The notes under the pieces: model-generated | Seen by the model: only the letters and a program-made list of their open reading frames with translations | Database searches by the model: none | What the model was told of the DNA's origin: nothing | Source of the DNA: Stenotrophomonas sp. 57 | GTDB lineage: Bacteria; Pseudomonadota; Gammaproteobacteria; Xanthomonadales; Xanthomonadaceae | Length of the DNA stretch: 64,000 nucleotides | Assembly (NCBI RefSeq): GCF_030291075.1 | Contig: NZ_CP127407.1 | Location: forward strand, 1,486,001 to 1,550,000 | Direction of reading: 5' to 3' | Translations under genes and position numbers: made by a program | Shown here: piece by piece, positions 36,232 through 44,574 of the stretch | Layout of the letters: each line of letters starts with the position of its first letter | Numbering within the stretch: the stretch's first letter is position 1

Positions 36232-37865
36232 GCGCTGGCCTCCGCTTCGGCCGCTTCCGCAGCGTTTACTAATGCCTTCGGTGCAGCCGCAGCCGCCGCA
36301 CGCTTCTTCTTCTCGGCCGCACTCAGCGGCGGCGTCCAGCGCTGCATGCGCCAGCCACACAGCGCCAGCATCGCGCCGAATGCAAGCATCGACAGGTCGA
36401 CGCCGGCCAGCACCCAGTCACCGTTGCGCAGGGTGATGCCGAGGTGGGCATGGGTGGTCAGTGCGTTGACCGCCGGGATCAGCGCGAACGCGGCCGCGCC
36501 CAGGTACAGCTGCCACGCCCACATCATCCGCTTGGGCCAGATGAAGGCGGCCAGCAACGCCGCACCCCAGGCGTAGAAGAACACGTTGGCCTCGGCGCTG
36601 GAACGCTCGGCGATGTCCAGCGGCAGCAGGCGGTTGCCCCAGAAGTACGCCGCGAAGGCGATCGGCAGGCCAGCCACGGTGCCGATGTTCAGCGCATCGA
36701 CCAGGCGCAGGCCGAAGCCGGTGCGCCCGCTCTTGGCATGCTTCGGTCGTTCCTTCACCGCCCACAGCACCACGCCGCTGGCCACCATCAGGCAGCCCAC
36801 CAGACCGGACAGGAAGAACAGTGCGCGCAGGCCCCAGTCGGCGAAGCGCGCCAGGTGCAGGCCGTACAGCACGCCACGGGTGGCGGTGGCACCACCGGAT
36901 GGCGGTGTTTCTTCCAGCAACGCGCCGCTGATCATGTCGTAGCGCACGGCCGGGGTGTCGGTGGACAGGCGCTTGCCATCGCGCTGGCGGATGTCGATCA
37001 CCGCATTGGCTGCGCCCGGGTTGGACACGGTGAAACCAGCCACTTCCACGCCGTGCCAATGCGCGCGTGCGCTGTCCAGCAGCTGTGCGATCGGCAGCGG
37101 CGCAGCGCGGCCTTCGGCCGGCGCGGTCACTTCCGGCATGCCGCCGAAGGCCTCGAAGAAGAACTTGTCCTCGTCCTGCGGGTAGGCCACCTTCACGCCC
37201 CACGGCAGGTACATGATCATCAACGTCACAATGCCGGTGTAGGTGATCATCGCGTGGTACGGCAGGGCCATCACTGCGCTGACGTTGTGGAAATCCAGCC
37301 AGGAACGCAGGCCTTTGTCCTTGCGGAAGGTGAAGAAGTCCTTGAAGATCTTCTTGTGGGTGATGACGCCGGTGATGATCGCCACCAGCATGAACATCGC
37401 GCAGAAGCCGACCAGGTAGCGCGCCCACAGCACCGGAATGTAGTGCAGGTCGAAGTGCAGGCGGTAGAAGAAGTCGCCGCCACGGGTCTCGCGCGCCTTC
37501 AACGCCTGGCCGGTGTTGGGGTCCAGCGTGGCATCGCCGAAGCCACCGCGGCGGCCACGACTGGGGTTGGCCAGTTCCGGCGGCAGCCGCCAGAACATCT
37601 GCATGGCCGGGTTGCGCGGCTGCGGCAGCGTGACGAACCAGTTCTCGGCCTGCCCGGCGTTGGCCTGCAGGTAGTCCACCGCGCGCTGCGCGGCCACGTC
37701 GATGCTGACGTTGTTGGCCGGCAGCTCCGGGCGCATCCAGCGGCTGATTTCCTCGCGGTAGTAGCTGGCGGTGCCGGCCATGAAGATCAGCAGCAGCAAC
37801 CAGCCGACCAGCAGGCCGGTCCAGGTGTGCAGCCAGGCCATCGACTGGCGGAATCCGTTCTTCAT
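36228..37865 (-). CDS. PepSY-associated transmembrane protein (iron uptake)
   Basis: A 545-residue inner-membrane protein with a first helix in SMAWLHTWTGLLVGWLLLLI, a large periplasmic PepSY part and at least six further helices. Histidines in HTWTG, FDLHYIPVLWAR, DFHNVSAVMALPYHAM and YGLHLARFADWG are placed as in families that bind heme and reduce ferric siderophores (PiuB/FoxB type). It ends in an Ala/Lys-rich tail. ATG 37865 overlaps the DUF3649 stop (ATGA). With the receptor upstream, the likely job is reductive release of iron from a siderophore. Confidence 0.87.
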   Translation of the reverse strand: MKNGFRQSMAWLHTWTGLLVGWLLLLIFMAGTASYYREEISRWMRPELPANNVSIDVAAQRAVDYLQANAGQAENWFVTLPQPRNPAMQMFWRLPPELANPSRGRRGGFGDATLDPNTGQALKARETRGGDFFYRLHFDLHYIPVLWARYLVGFCAMFMLVAIITGVITHKKIFKDFFTFRKDKGLRSWLDFHNVSAVMALPYHAMITYTGIVTLMIMYLPWGVKVAYPQDEDKFFFEAFGGMPEVTAPAEGRAAPLPIAQLLDSARAHWHGVEVAGFTVSNPGAANAVIDIRQRDGKRLSTDTPAVRYDMISGALLEETPPSGGATATRGVLYGLHLARFADWGLRALFFLSGLVGCLMVASGVVLWAVKERPKHAKSGRTGFGLRLVDALNIGTVAGLPIAFAAYFWGNRLLPLDIAERSSAEANVFFYAWGAALLAAFIWPKRMMWAWQLYLGAAAFALIPAVNALTTHAHLGITLRNGDWVLAGVDLSMLAFGAMLALCGWRMQRWTPPLSAAEKKKRAAAAAAPKALVNAAEAAEAEASA

Positions 37866-38176
37866 GCCCAGGCTCCCATCAGGCGCGCGACGCCGGCCAT
37901 CAGCAGGGCGGGGGCGAGGATGCCGACCCAGGCGCGCAGCGCGCTGCGGGTGGCGAATGCCCACAGTGCGGCGCAGGCGGCGACCAGGATCGCCAGCAGC
38001 ATGCCGGTCAGCACGGTCTGGCCGCGCGCGCCCGGCAACGCCACCGCGCAGAACACGCTGGTCACAGAGGCCAGCGCATAGCCGCCGAAGATCGCGGCCA
38101 ACGAACGTGACAGCACGCCCCAGCGCGGGTTGGAGAAGAAGGTGCGGGGGCTGGCGGTTGCGGGCGAGCGGTCCAC
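37862..38176 (-). CDS. DUF3649 small membrane protein
   Basis: A 104-residue protein with three helices (FGGYALASVTSVFCAVALPG; TGMLLAILVAACAALWAF; VGILAPALLMAGVARLMG). DUF3649 is a recurrent partner of PepSY/DUF3325 proteins in iron operons. The start is GTG 38176. Molecular function is unknown. Confidence 0.8.
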   Translation of the reverse strand: MDRSPATASPRTFFSNPRWGVLSRSLAAIFGGYALASVTSVFCAVALPGARGQTVLTGMLLAILVAACAALWAFATRSALRAWVGILAPALLMAGVARLMGAWA

Positions 38177-38247
38177 GGCATTCCTGCAGGGTTCAAAGGA
38201 AGAAGGCCGGCGCGCCGAAGCGCACCGGGGTTGGCCATCCGTGGCCG

Positions 38248-38271
38248 GGCGCCGGTCGCAGAACCGGCGCC
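38248..38271 (-). repeat. Hairpin after the receptor gene
   Basis: A 9-bp stem (38248-38256 with 38263-38271) lies 11 bases beyond the receptor stop, without a T-run. It could reduce expression of the downstream membrane genes relative to the receptor. Confidence 0.45.
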
Positions 38272-38282
38272 ATCCATCAGGG

Positions 38283-40481
38283 TCAGAGCTTCCAGCGCAG
38301 CGTCACGGTGACATTGCGTGGTTCGCCCCAGTACACGCCGTTGTAGAAACCGACGTTGTTGAAATACTTCTTGTCCAGCAGGTTGTTGATGTTCAGCTGG
38401 GCGCTGAAGTTCTCGTTGAAGCGGTAGCCGCCAGCGAGGTTGACGAGGTAGAACGCGTCCTGGGTGATCCTGGCCTTGCTGCGATCGGGCTTGGTGCTGT
38501 TGTTCCAGATGCGGCTCTGCCAGGTCACGCCACCACCCAGCCAGAAGCGGCCGTCGATACCGCCGGGGCGCCAGCTGGCGTTGAGCCGGAAGGTGTCCTG
38601 CGGGGCGGTAGTCCGCTGCAGCACGCCGTCCTTGTTGCGGATGACGGTGTGGGCGAAACCAGCCGAGATGTTCCACTGCTCGCCGATGCTGCCTTGGGTT
38701 TCGATCTCCCAGCCCTTGACCTTGTTGCCCTTGCCGGTGGAGCGGTAGGCTTGGCTGCCGTCGGGCAGCGAGTTCACCGGCACCGAATCATCGATCTCGG
38801 CGACGTTGTCCTGCTTGCCCTCGAATACGGCGGCCGAGGCATTGAGCAGGCCGCCGAAGAATTCGGCCTTGACACCTGCTTCGTACATGTTGCCGACCAC
38901 GGGCTCCAGGTAGTTGCCATTGCGGTCGCGATAGTTCTGCGGCTTGAAGATGTCGGTGTAGCTGACATAGCCGCTGAAGATCGAATTGAAGTCGTAGACC
39001 AGGCCGGCATACGGGGTGAGCATGTCGTCCGGCCGGTAGCCGGTGCGGGTGATGCGGTTGCGGTTGCCATTGGCATCGTAGCCATAGGCCCAGCTGCGGG
39101 TTTCCCAGCTGCCGTAGCGCGCGCCGACCACCGCCAGCAGCGGATCGGCCAGGCGCAGGCGCGCGGCAACGTAGGCTGCGCGCTGGCGCAGTTCATTCTG
39201 CGAAGACAGCCTGCCCAGGCGTGTCACCGGCAGCACCGGCACATTGCCGGTCCAGTGCCGCCAGTCCGGCACCACGGCATAGGCATCGTCGTAGTCGGAG
39301 TCCGTGTCTTCCGACTCGCCCTTGCGCACCGACTGGCCCAGGCCGAACACCAGTTCATGCTCGCGACCGAGCAGCTGGAACGGGCCACCGACGTTGACGT
39401 CGAACACATCCATCGTGCTGTGTTCGTTGAAGTGCGCGATGTAGGCCGTGACGCCTGTTCCATCGGCACGCGGATTGCCGGCAGCGCCGTACCAGACGCT
39501 GCCATCGGTATCGCGCACCGCGTGGCTGAGGTTACCCTTCACCGACCAGCCGTTGCCGAGCTGCTGCTCCAGCCGCGCGAAGCGGGTCTTCTCCATGATC
39601 GGCCAGGCGCTCCACGAGGCCGACAGGTTGGTCGAGCGAGGCAGGTTGGCTGGCGCGCCATCGGCGCCCCAGTACGGCACCACGCCCCAGGTCACGCCGC
39701 TGGTACGGGGCGACTGGTATTCGTAGCCCACCTCGAACAGCGTGCTGTCGCTCAGGTCGGCCTGCACGATGCCGTAGAACACATCCTTGTCGAGCGAATA
39801 GACATCACGGAATGAATCGCTCTGCTGCTTGGCCGCGACCACGCGCGCACGGATGCGTCCGTCCCAGGCAACCGGACCACCGAGATCCGCTTCCAGGCGG
39901 CGGTTGTCCCAGCGTCCCACCGTGAGGTTGGCGCCCATCTGGAACGAGTCGGTTGGGCGCTTGCGGATCATGCTGATGGTGCCGGACGGATCGCCGGCGC
40001 CGGTGGTCAGGCCGGTGGCGCCGCGGACCACTTCGATGCGCTCGTAGATTACGTTGTCGGTGTTGGTCTTGACCGAGCCACCGAACGTATTGAGCATGCC
40101 GTCGATCTGGAAATTGTCGATGGTGTAGCCGCGCGAGACATAGTTGATGCGCTCGCTGTCGGTGACCGACACGCTGACGCCGGTCACCTGGCCCATCACG
40201 TCCGACAGCGAGAACAGGCTCATGTCGTCCAGGCGCTGGCGGGTGATCACCGTCACCGACTGCGGCGTCTCGCGCAGCGACAGGTCCAGCCTGGTCGCAC
40301 TGCGCGCGTTCTTCACCGTGTAGCTGTTGGGAATCTCGCCGTCGGCGGTCACCTTCACGGTATCCAGCGTGCGCGCGGAAGATTCGGCGGTGCCGTCGGC
40401 GTGTGCCAGCGGAGCGATCATCAGTGCGGTCACGGCCAGGGCCAGCAGAGTGGGACGAGGGAGGTTCAGCGGCATTGCCAT
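38283..40481 (-). CDS. TonB-dependent siderophore receptor
   Basis: An outer-membrane receptor of 732 residues, driven by TonB. Signal peptide: RPTLLALAVTALMIAPLAHA. A TonB-box-like stretch is DTVKVTA. The plug domain follows (TPQSVTVITRQRLDD; GYTIDNFQIDGML; RIEVVRGATGLTTGAGDPSG) and then a 22-strand-type barrel with PYAGLVYDFNSIFSGYVSYT. It ends NVTVTLRWKL. The TonB-siderophore receptor subtype fits; the ligand is not predictable. No STN signalling domain is present. ATG 40481 gives the signal peptide directly; ATG 40475 is also possible. A Fur-like site lies 209 bases upstream. Confidence 0.9.
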   Translation of the reverse strand: MAMPLNLPRPTLLALAVTALMIAPLAHADGTAESSARTLDTVKVTADGEIPNSYTVKNARSATRLDLSLRETPQSVTVITRQRLDDMSLFSLSDVMGQVTGVSVSVTDSERINYVSRGYTIDNFQIDGMLNTFGGSVKTNTDNVIYERIEVVRGATGLTTGAGDPSGTISMIRKRPTDSFQMGANLTVGRWDNRRLEADLGGPVAWDGRIRARVVAAKQQSDSFRDVYSLDKDVFYGIVQADLSDSTLFEVGYEYQSPRTSGVTWGVVPYWGADGAPANLPRSTNLSASWSAWPIMEKTRFARLEQQLGNGWSVKGNLSHAVRDTDGSVWYGAAGNPRADGTGVTAYIAHFNEHSTMDVFDVNVGGPFQLLGREHELVFGLGQSVRKGESEDTDSDYDDAYAVVPDWRHWTGNVPVLPVTRLGRLSSQNELRQRAAYVAARLRLADPLLAVVGARYGSWETRSWAYGYDANGNRNRITRTGYRPDDMLTPYAGLVYDFNSIFSGYVSYTDIFKPQNYRDRNGNYLEPVVGNMYEAGVKAEFFGGLLNASAAVFEGKQDNVAEIDDSVPVNSLPDGSQAYRSTGKGNKVKGWEIETQGSIGEQWNISAGFAHTVIRNKDGVLQRTTAPQDTFRLNASWRPGGIDGRFWLGGGVTWQSRIWNNSTKPDRSKARITQDAFYLVNLAGGYRFNENFSAQLNINNLLDKKYFNNVGFYNGVYWGEPRNVTVTLRWKL

Positions 40482-40689
40482 CGGTGCGATTCCATGCAGG
40501 ACGAAACAGGCGATGGAATGCGCAGACGCAGCAGCCGCGCTTTCCGCGCACGTCGCCCAGCGAGTCCCATCGACGGTGCGCCACCCGCGCAGAGCGGGCG
40601 ACCCGGTAGTCGGGGGGATGTACACGGGCGAAGGGGCGGGTGGGTGCGAGCTTCCATGCCCCGCTTGGCTAAGCGTACAACCGATTGGC

Positions 40690-40710
40690 AAATGATAGGC
40701 ATTCGCATTT
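40690..40710 (-). promoter_or_regulatory. Fur-box-like site of the siderophore operon
   Basis: On the minus strand AAATGCGAATGCCTATCATT-T resembles the Fur consensus (AATGAGAATCATTCTCATT) and is imperfectly palindromic. It stands out as AT-rich. The distance of about 210 bases to the receptor start implies a long leader. Confidence 0.65.
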
Positions 40711-40766
40711 CGTTAATCAAGCGTGACGGCGCCCGCTCCCGTGCAGACGCTGATCCACACGGGGAT

Positions 40767-42053
40767 TCAGAAGCGGAAAAGGACGGTTGCCGCGTGCAGC
40801 AGCAGGCCGATCAGGCCGCCGACCAGGGTGCCGTTGAAGCGGATGAACTGCAGGTCACGGCCCACGCTCAGTTCCAGCTGCTCGACCAGGTGGCGCTCGT
40901 CCCAGCCCTTCACGGTCTGCGCGATATGCGTGGTCACGCCCTCGCGCAGGCGCCCGGTCAGGCGCTGCGCACCTTCCATCAGGTGCTGGTTCAGTGCCTC
41001 GCGCAGGGCGGGGTCGGCCTGCAGGCTGGCACCGAGCGAGCCCAGGCTGCGCTGCAGGTGGCCGACCAGCGCCGAGTCCTCGCGTTGCAGGTCTGCGCGC
41101 AGGCTGGCATGGATGCGCGCCCACAGCCCCTGCACGTACTCCTGAAGGGCCGGATGATCGATCATTTCCTGCTTGAGCTGCTCGATGCGCCCGGCCAGCG
41201 CCGGATCCTCGCGCAGGCGCTGCACGTAGCTCTGCAGCCAGGTCTCGTAGTCCTGGCGCAGTGGATGCTGCGGCTCGGCCAGTACCTGCTGCAGCTCTTC
41301 CAGCACCGCGCGGGCCAGGCGTTCGGCCAGGCTGTCGCCGATCTCGTCGATCGGCTTGACCCAGTTCACCGTGCTCGACAGCGTCGGCCATTCGCGCTGG
41401 ATGTAGCGCACGATCAGCTGCGAGGCGCGCTCCTTCACTTCCGGCTGTTCCAGCCAGCGCCCCAGCCGTTGCAGGCCCTCGTCCAGCACGCGCTGGTGGC
41501 GGCCATCGGCGGTCAGCAACGCCAGCAGATCGCCGGCGGTGGCGGCGGCATTCCACTGCCGCAGCTGCTCCACCACGAAGCCGTGCAGCTGCCGGCGCAC
41601 GGCAGTTTCGTCGAAGAAGTCCAGTGCCTGCAGCGCCCAGCCGCGGGCCATGTCGGCCAGCATGCGCGAGCGTGCCGGGTCGGCCAGCCAGCTGCCCAGG
41701 CGGCTGGCCGGATCGAATACCTGCAGCTTGGCCAGCAGCACACCCGGCTCCAGGAACTGGTCGCGCACGAACAGCGCCAGGCTGTCGCCGATGCGTTCCT
41801 TGCTGCGCGGGATGATGGCGGTGTGCGGAATCGGCAGGCCCATGGGCCGCCGGAACAGCGCGACCACGGCGAACCAGTCGGCCAGCGCGCCCACGGCCGC
41901 GGCTTCGCAGAAGGCGGAGACCCAGGCCCATACGCCGCGCTCGCCCTGCCAGTGGCTGACCGCGAAACCGGCCAGCATCAACAGCAGCAGGCCCAGCGCG
42001 AGGGCTTTCAGGCGCCGCAGCTGGGCGCGGCGCGGATCGTTGGCAGGCGTCAT
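40767..42053 (-). CDS. DUF445 membrane protein
   Basis: A 428-residue DUF445 protein. There is a helix at each end: ALALGLLLLMLAGFAVSHW near the N-terminus and LVGGLIGLLLHAATVLFRF at the C-terminus. The family motif is AAAVGALADWFAVVALFRRPMG. The long middle (about 100-395) is helical and charged and should face one side of the inner membrane. The function of DUF445 is unknown. It stands alone, flanked by the iron operon and a SMAG dimer. Confidence 0.87.
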   Translation of the reverse strand: MTPANDPRRAQLRRLKALALGLLLLMLAGFAVSHWQGERGVWAWVSAFCEAAAVGALADWFAVVALFRRPMGLPIPHTAIIPRSKERIGDSLALFVRDQFLEPGVLLAKLQVFDPASRLGSWLADPARSRMLADMARGWALQALDFFDETAVRRQLHGFVVEQLRQWNAAATAGDLLALLTADGRHQRVLDEGLQRLGRWLEQPEVKERASQLIVRYIQREWPTLSSTVNWVKPIDEIGDSLAERLARAVLEELQQVLAEPQHPLRQDYETWLQSYVQRLREDPALAGRIEQLKQEMIDHPALQEYVQGLWARIHASLRADLQREDSALVGHLQRSLGSLGASLQADPALREALNQHLMEGAQRLTGRLREGVTTHIAQTVKGWDERHLVEQLELSVGRDLQFIRFNGTLVGGLIGLLLHAATVLFRF

Positions 42054-42089
42054 TGCACGAGTCTAACCGCAGCCTGGTGACGCCTGCCT

Positions 42090-42158
42090 GTAGAGCCGAG
42101 CCCATGCTCGGCAGCTGTTTGACGCGCGCAGGGCAGCCGAGCACGGGCTCGGCTCTAC
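42090..42158. repeat. SMAG dimer
   Basis: Two GTAG-headed palindromes face each other (GTAGAGCCGAGCCCATGCTC at 42090; its inverse ending GGGCTCGGCTCTAC at 42158) and can pair into one long stem. Confidence 0.75.
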
Positions 42159-42176
42159 AGCGGCGTGACGCGACCG

Positions 42177-43061
42177 TTACAGTGCTTCGAGCTGTTTACG
42201 CAGCGCGGCCAGCTGCGCGCGCAGGGTGTCGTTCTCGCGGGTCAGGGCAACCACGCGACGGCGCAGGGCCGGTGCATCCTCACCCAGCTGTTCCAGCGCC
42301 GACAGCACTTCGGCATCGCGGCTGGCGATCTCGTCCTCGTCCGCTTCCGCGAAGTCCATCTCGGCCGGCTCCGGCTTCGGCGCGCGCGGCTTGCGCTTGG
42401 ACTCGCGCACGCGCTTGGCAGCCTGCTTCAGCTCGTCCTTGCCACCGGCGGCGGCGGCGCGCTGCTCTTCTTCCGGCAGGTCGGCCACGGCCGCAGCGGC
42501 GCTGATCGAGATCATGCCGGCCTTCACCGCTTCCACCACCTCGGCCGCAGCCTGGGCGTGGATGCGCTCGATCATGCCGACCTGGCTGGTGCTCAGCTTG
42601 GCTTCGCGGGCCAGCTCGGCGCGGCTGATCTTCGGTGCCGGTTCCCACGGCGGGCTGTCCTCACCGGCGTCCTCGACGGCTTCGGCGGTGCCGTCGCTCT
42701 CGCGCTGCAGCTGCGCCTGCTCGACCTGCTTGCGGGCGGCCAGGATGTCGCGCTTGCGCAGCGCCAGCACGCCGCGCTGGAAGTCGGACACGCTGCGGCG
42801 GCCCAGGTGCTGTTCGATCATCCACAGGTGTACGTCTTCCATGCTCTGGAAGCGGGTGTTCTGCACGGTGTTGAACGGCAGGCCGTGCTTCTGGCAGATG
42901 CCGAAGCGGTTGTGACCATCGACCAGCACGTTACCCCACAGCACCAGTGCATCGCGGCAACCTTCGGCCAGGATGCTGCGTTCCAGCGCGTCATGTTCGT
43001 CCGCGGTCAGCGGGTCGATGTAGGCCTTGAGTTCTTCTTTGACGACGATATCCATGGGCAC
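42177..43061 (-). CDS. ParB-N-like nuclease/partition domain protein
   Basis: A 294-residue protein with an N-terminal ParB/Sulfiredoxin-like domain: LTADEHDALERSILAEGCRD, LVLWGNVLVDGHNRFGICQK and a basic segment after it (MIEQHLGRRSVSDFQRGVLA). A helix-turn-helix-like middle (LAREAKLSTSQVGMIERIH) and a C-terminal coiled coil (RRRVVALTRENDTLRAQLAA) follow. It is not next to parA or an origin, so it is not the chromosomal ParB. The role may be DNA binding or regulation; unknown. ATG 43061 or the second Met (43055) is the start. Confidence 0.75.
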   Translation of the reverse strand: MPMDIVVKEELKAYIDPLTADEHDALERSILAEGCRDALVLWGNVLVDGHNRFGICQKHGLPFNTVQNTRFQSMEDVHLWMIEQHLGRRSVSDFQRGVLALRKRDILAARKQVEQAQLQRESDGTAEAVEDAGEDSPPWEPAPKISRAELAREAKLSTSQVGMIERIHAQAAAEVVEAVKAGMISISAAAAVADLPEEEQRAAAAGGKDELKQAAKRVRESKRKPRAPKPEPAEMDFAEADEDEIASRDAEVLSALEQLGEDAPALRRRVVALTRENDTLRAQLAALRKQLEAL

Positions 43062-43118
43062 GGCAGCGAGCGGGAGCGGAACCGCCCATTGTACCCGCTC
43101 GCCAGCGCCGGCCCGGGC

Positions 43119-44471
43119 TCAGGCGGTGGCCCGGATCATCTCGCCCAGCGTGCCGGTGATCTGGTCGATCTGCGCCTTGTCCACGATCAGCGGCGGCGAC
43201 AGCGCGATGATGTCACCGGTACAGCGCACCAGCAGCCGGCCGTCCTGGAAGCAGCGCCGGAACACATCATAGCCACGGCTGCCGGGAGTATCGCGGCGCG
43301 GCGCCAGCTCGACCGCACCGACCAGCCCGAAGTTGCGGATGTCGATCACGTTGGGCAGGCCCTGCAGCGCATGCAGCCGTTCCTGCCAGTACTCACCCAG
43401 TTCGATGGCCCGTTCGAACAGGCGCTCCTCGGCATAGACCTCCAGCGTGGCCAGCGCCGCTGCACAGGCCAGCGGATGCCCCGAGTAGGTATAGCCATGG
43501 AACAGCTCGATGGCCTGTGGCGGTGCCTGCATCAGGGTTGCATGCACGGCGTCGCTGGCCAGCACGCCACCCAGCGGTACCGCGCCATTGCTGACCGCCT
43601 TGGCGAAGGTCAGCAGGTCCGGAGTGACCCCGAAGCGCTGGGCGGCGAACGGCATGCCGACCCGGCCGAAGCCGGTGATGACCTCGTCGAACACCAGCAG
43701 GATGCCGTGGTGGTCGCAGAGTTCGCGCAGGCGCTGCAGGTAGCCCGGCGCCGGCAGGATCACCCCGGCGGACCCGGCGATGGGCTCGACGAACACCGCC
43801 GCGATGGTCGAGGCATCGTGCAGCGCGATCAGCCGCTCCAGGTCGTCGGCCAGTTCAGCGCCCTGGCGCGGCAGGCCTTTGCTGAACGCGTTGCGCTGCA
43901 GGTCCAGGGTGTGGCGCAGGTAGTCCACGCCGCCCAGCTGCAGGCCGAACGCCCGGCGGTTGTTGGGCAGCCCGCCCAGCGCCATGCCACCGAAACCCAC
44001 GCCGTGGTAGGCCTTCTCGCGGCTGATGAAGCGCGTGCGCTGGCCCTCGCCGCGCTGGCGGTGGTAGGCCAGCACGATCTTCATCGCGGTATCCACCGCC
44101 TCGGAGCCGGAACTGGTGAAGAACACATGGTTCAGCGGCGTCGGTGCCAGCGCGGCCAGCCGCTGCGCCAGCGCGAATGCCGGCGGCGAGCCCATCTGAA
44201 AGGCTGGCGAGTAGTCGAGCGTGCGCGCCTGCTCGACGATGGCCTCGACGATACGCGGCCGCGCGTGGCCGGCGTTGCAGCACCAGAGGCCGGCCGTGCC
44301 ATCGAGGATCTGGCGGCCGTCGACATCTTCGTAGTGCATGCCCTCGGCACGCACCAGCACACGCGGCGCTGCCTTGTACTGGCGGTTGGCGGTGAATGGC
44401 ATCCAGTACGCCTCAAGTGACTCGGGGCGCCGGGTCGCCAGATCGTGCAGGTCGCTCGCGGGACGCTTCAT
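43119..44471 (-). CDS. Class III aminotransferase (omega-amino acid:pyruvate type)
   Basis: A 450-residue PLP enzyme. The PLP-binding Lys is in LLTFAKAVSNGAVPLGG (about residue 290), with the Asp in LVFDEVITGFGR and the phosphate site FFTSSGSEAVDTAMK. The N-terminus AYWMPFTANRQY is typical of beta-alanine/omega-amino acid:pyruvate and putrescine:pyruvate (SpuC-like) aminotransferases. The divergent neighbour is an aldehyde dehydrogenase, and polyamine genes follow within 10 kb, so putrescine or GABA transamination is plausible. I chose ATG 44471; a longer frame upstream covers the intergenic region. Confidence 0.85.
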   Translation of the reverse strand: MKRPASDLHDLATRRPESLEAYWMPFTANRQYKAAPRVLVRAEGMHYEDVDGRQILDGTAGLWCCNAGHARPRIVEAIVEQARTLDYSPAFQMGSPPAFALAQRLAALAPTPLNHVFFTSSGSEAVDTAMKIVLAYHRQRGEGQRTRFISREKAYHGVGFGGMALGGLPNNRRAFGLQLGGVDYLRHTLDLQRNAFSKGLPRQGAELADDLERLIALHDASTIAAVFVEPIAGSAGVILPAPGYLQRLRELCDHHGILLVFDEVITGFGRVGMPFAAQRFGVTPDLLTFAKAVSNGAVPLGGVLASDAVHATLMQAPPQAIELFHGYTYSGHPLACAAALATLEVYAEERLFERAIELGEYWQERLHALQGLPNVIDIRNFGLVGAVELAPRRDTPGSRGYDVFRRCFQDGRLLVRCTGDIIALSPPLIVDKAQIDQITGTLGEMIRATA

Positions 44472-44574
44472 GCCAGCTCCATCGGGTCCGATAGGGGGAA
44501 TGTAGCGCAGCCGCGTCACGGCGGAGTCGCGGCCACGCCGGTATAACCGGGGAAACTGTTCCGAGGAGCCGCGC
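44472..44574. promoter_or_regulatory. Divergent promoter gap, aminotransferase and aldehyde dehydrogenase
   Basis: 103 bases must hold both promoters; GAGGAG precedes the aldehyde dehydrogenase ATG. I see no clear operator. Confidence 0.4.

Noticed and set aside
42165..44420. 751-codon plus-strand frame opposite the ParB-like and aminotransferase genes
   Set aside because: Antisense shadow of two well-supported genes; composition is His/Gln-rich with no domain.
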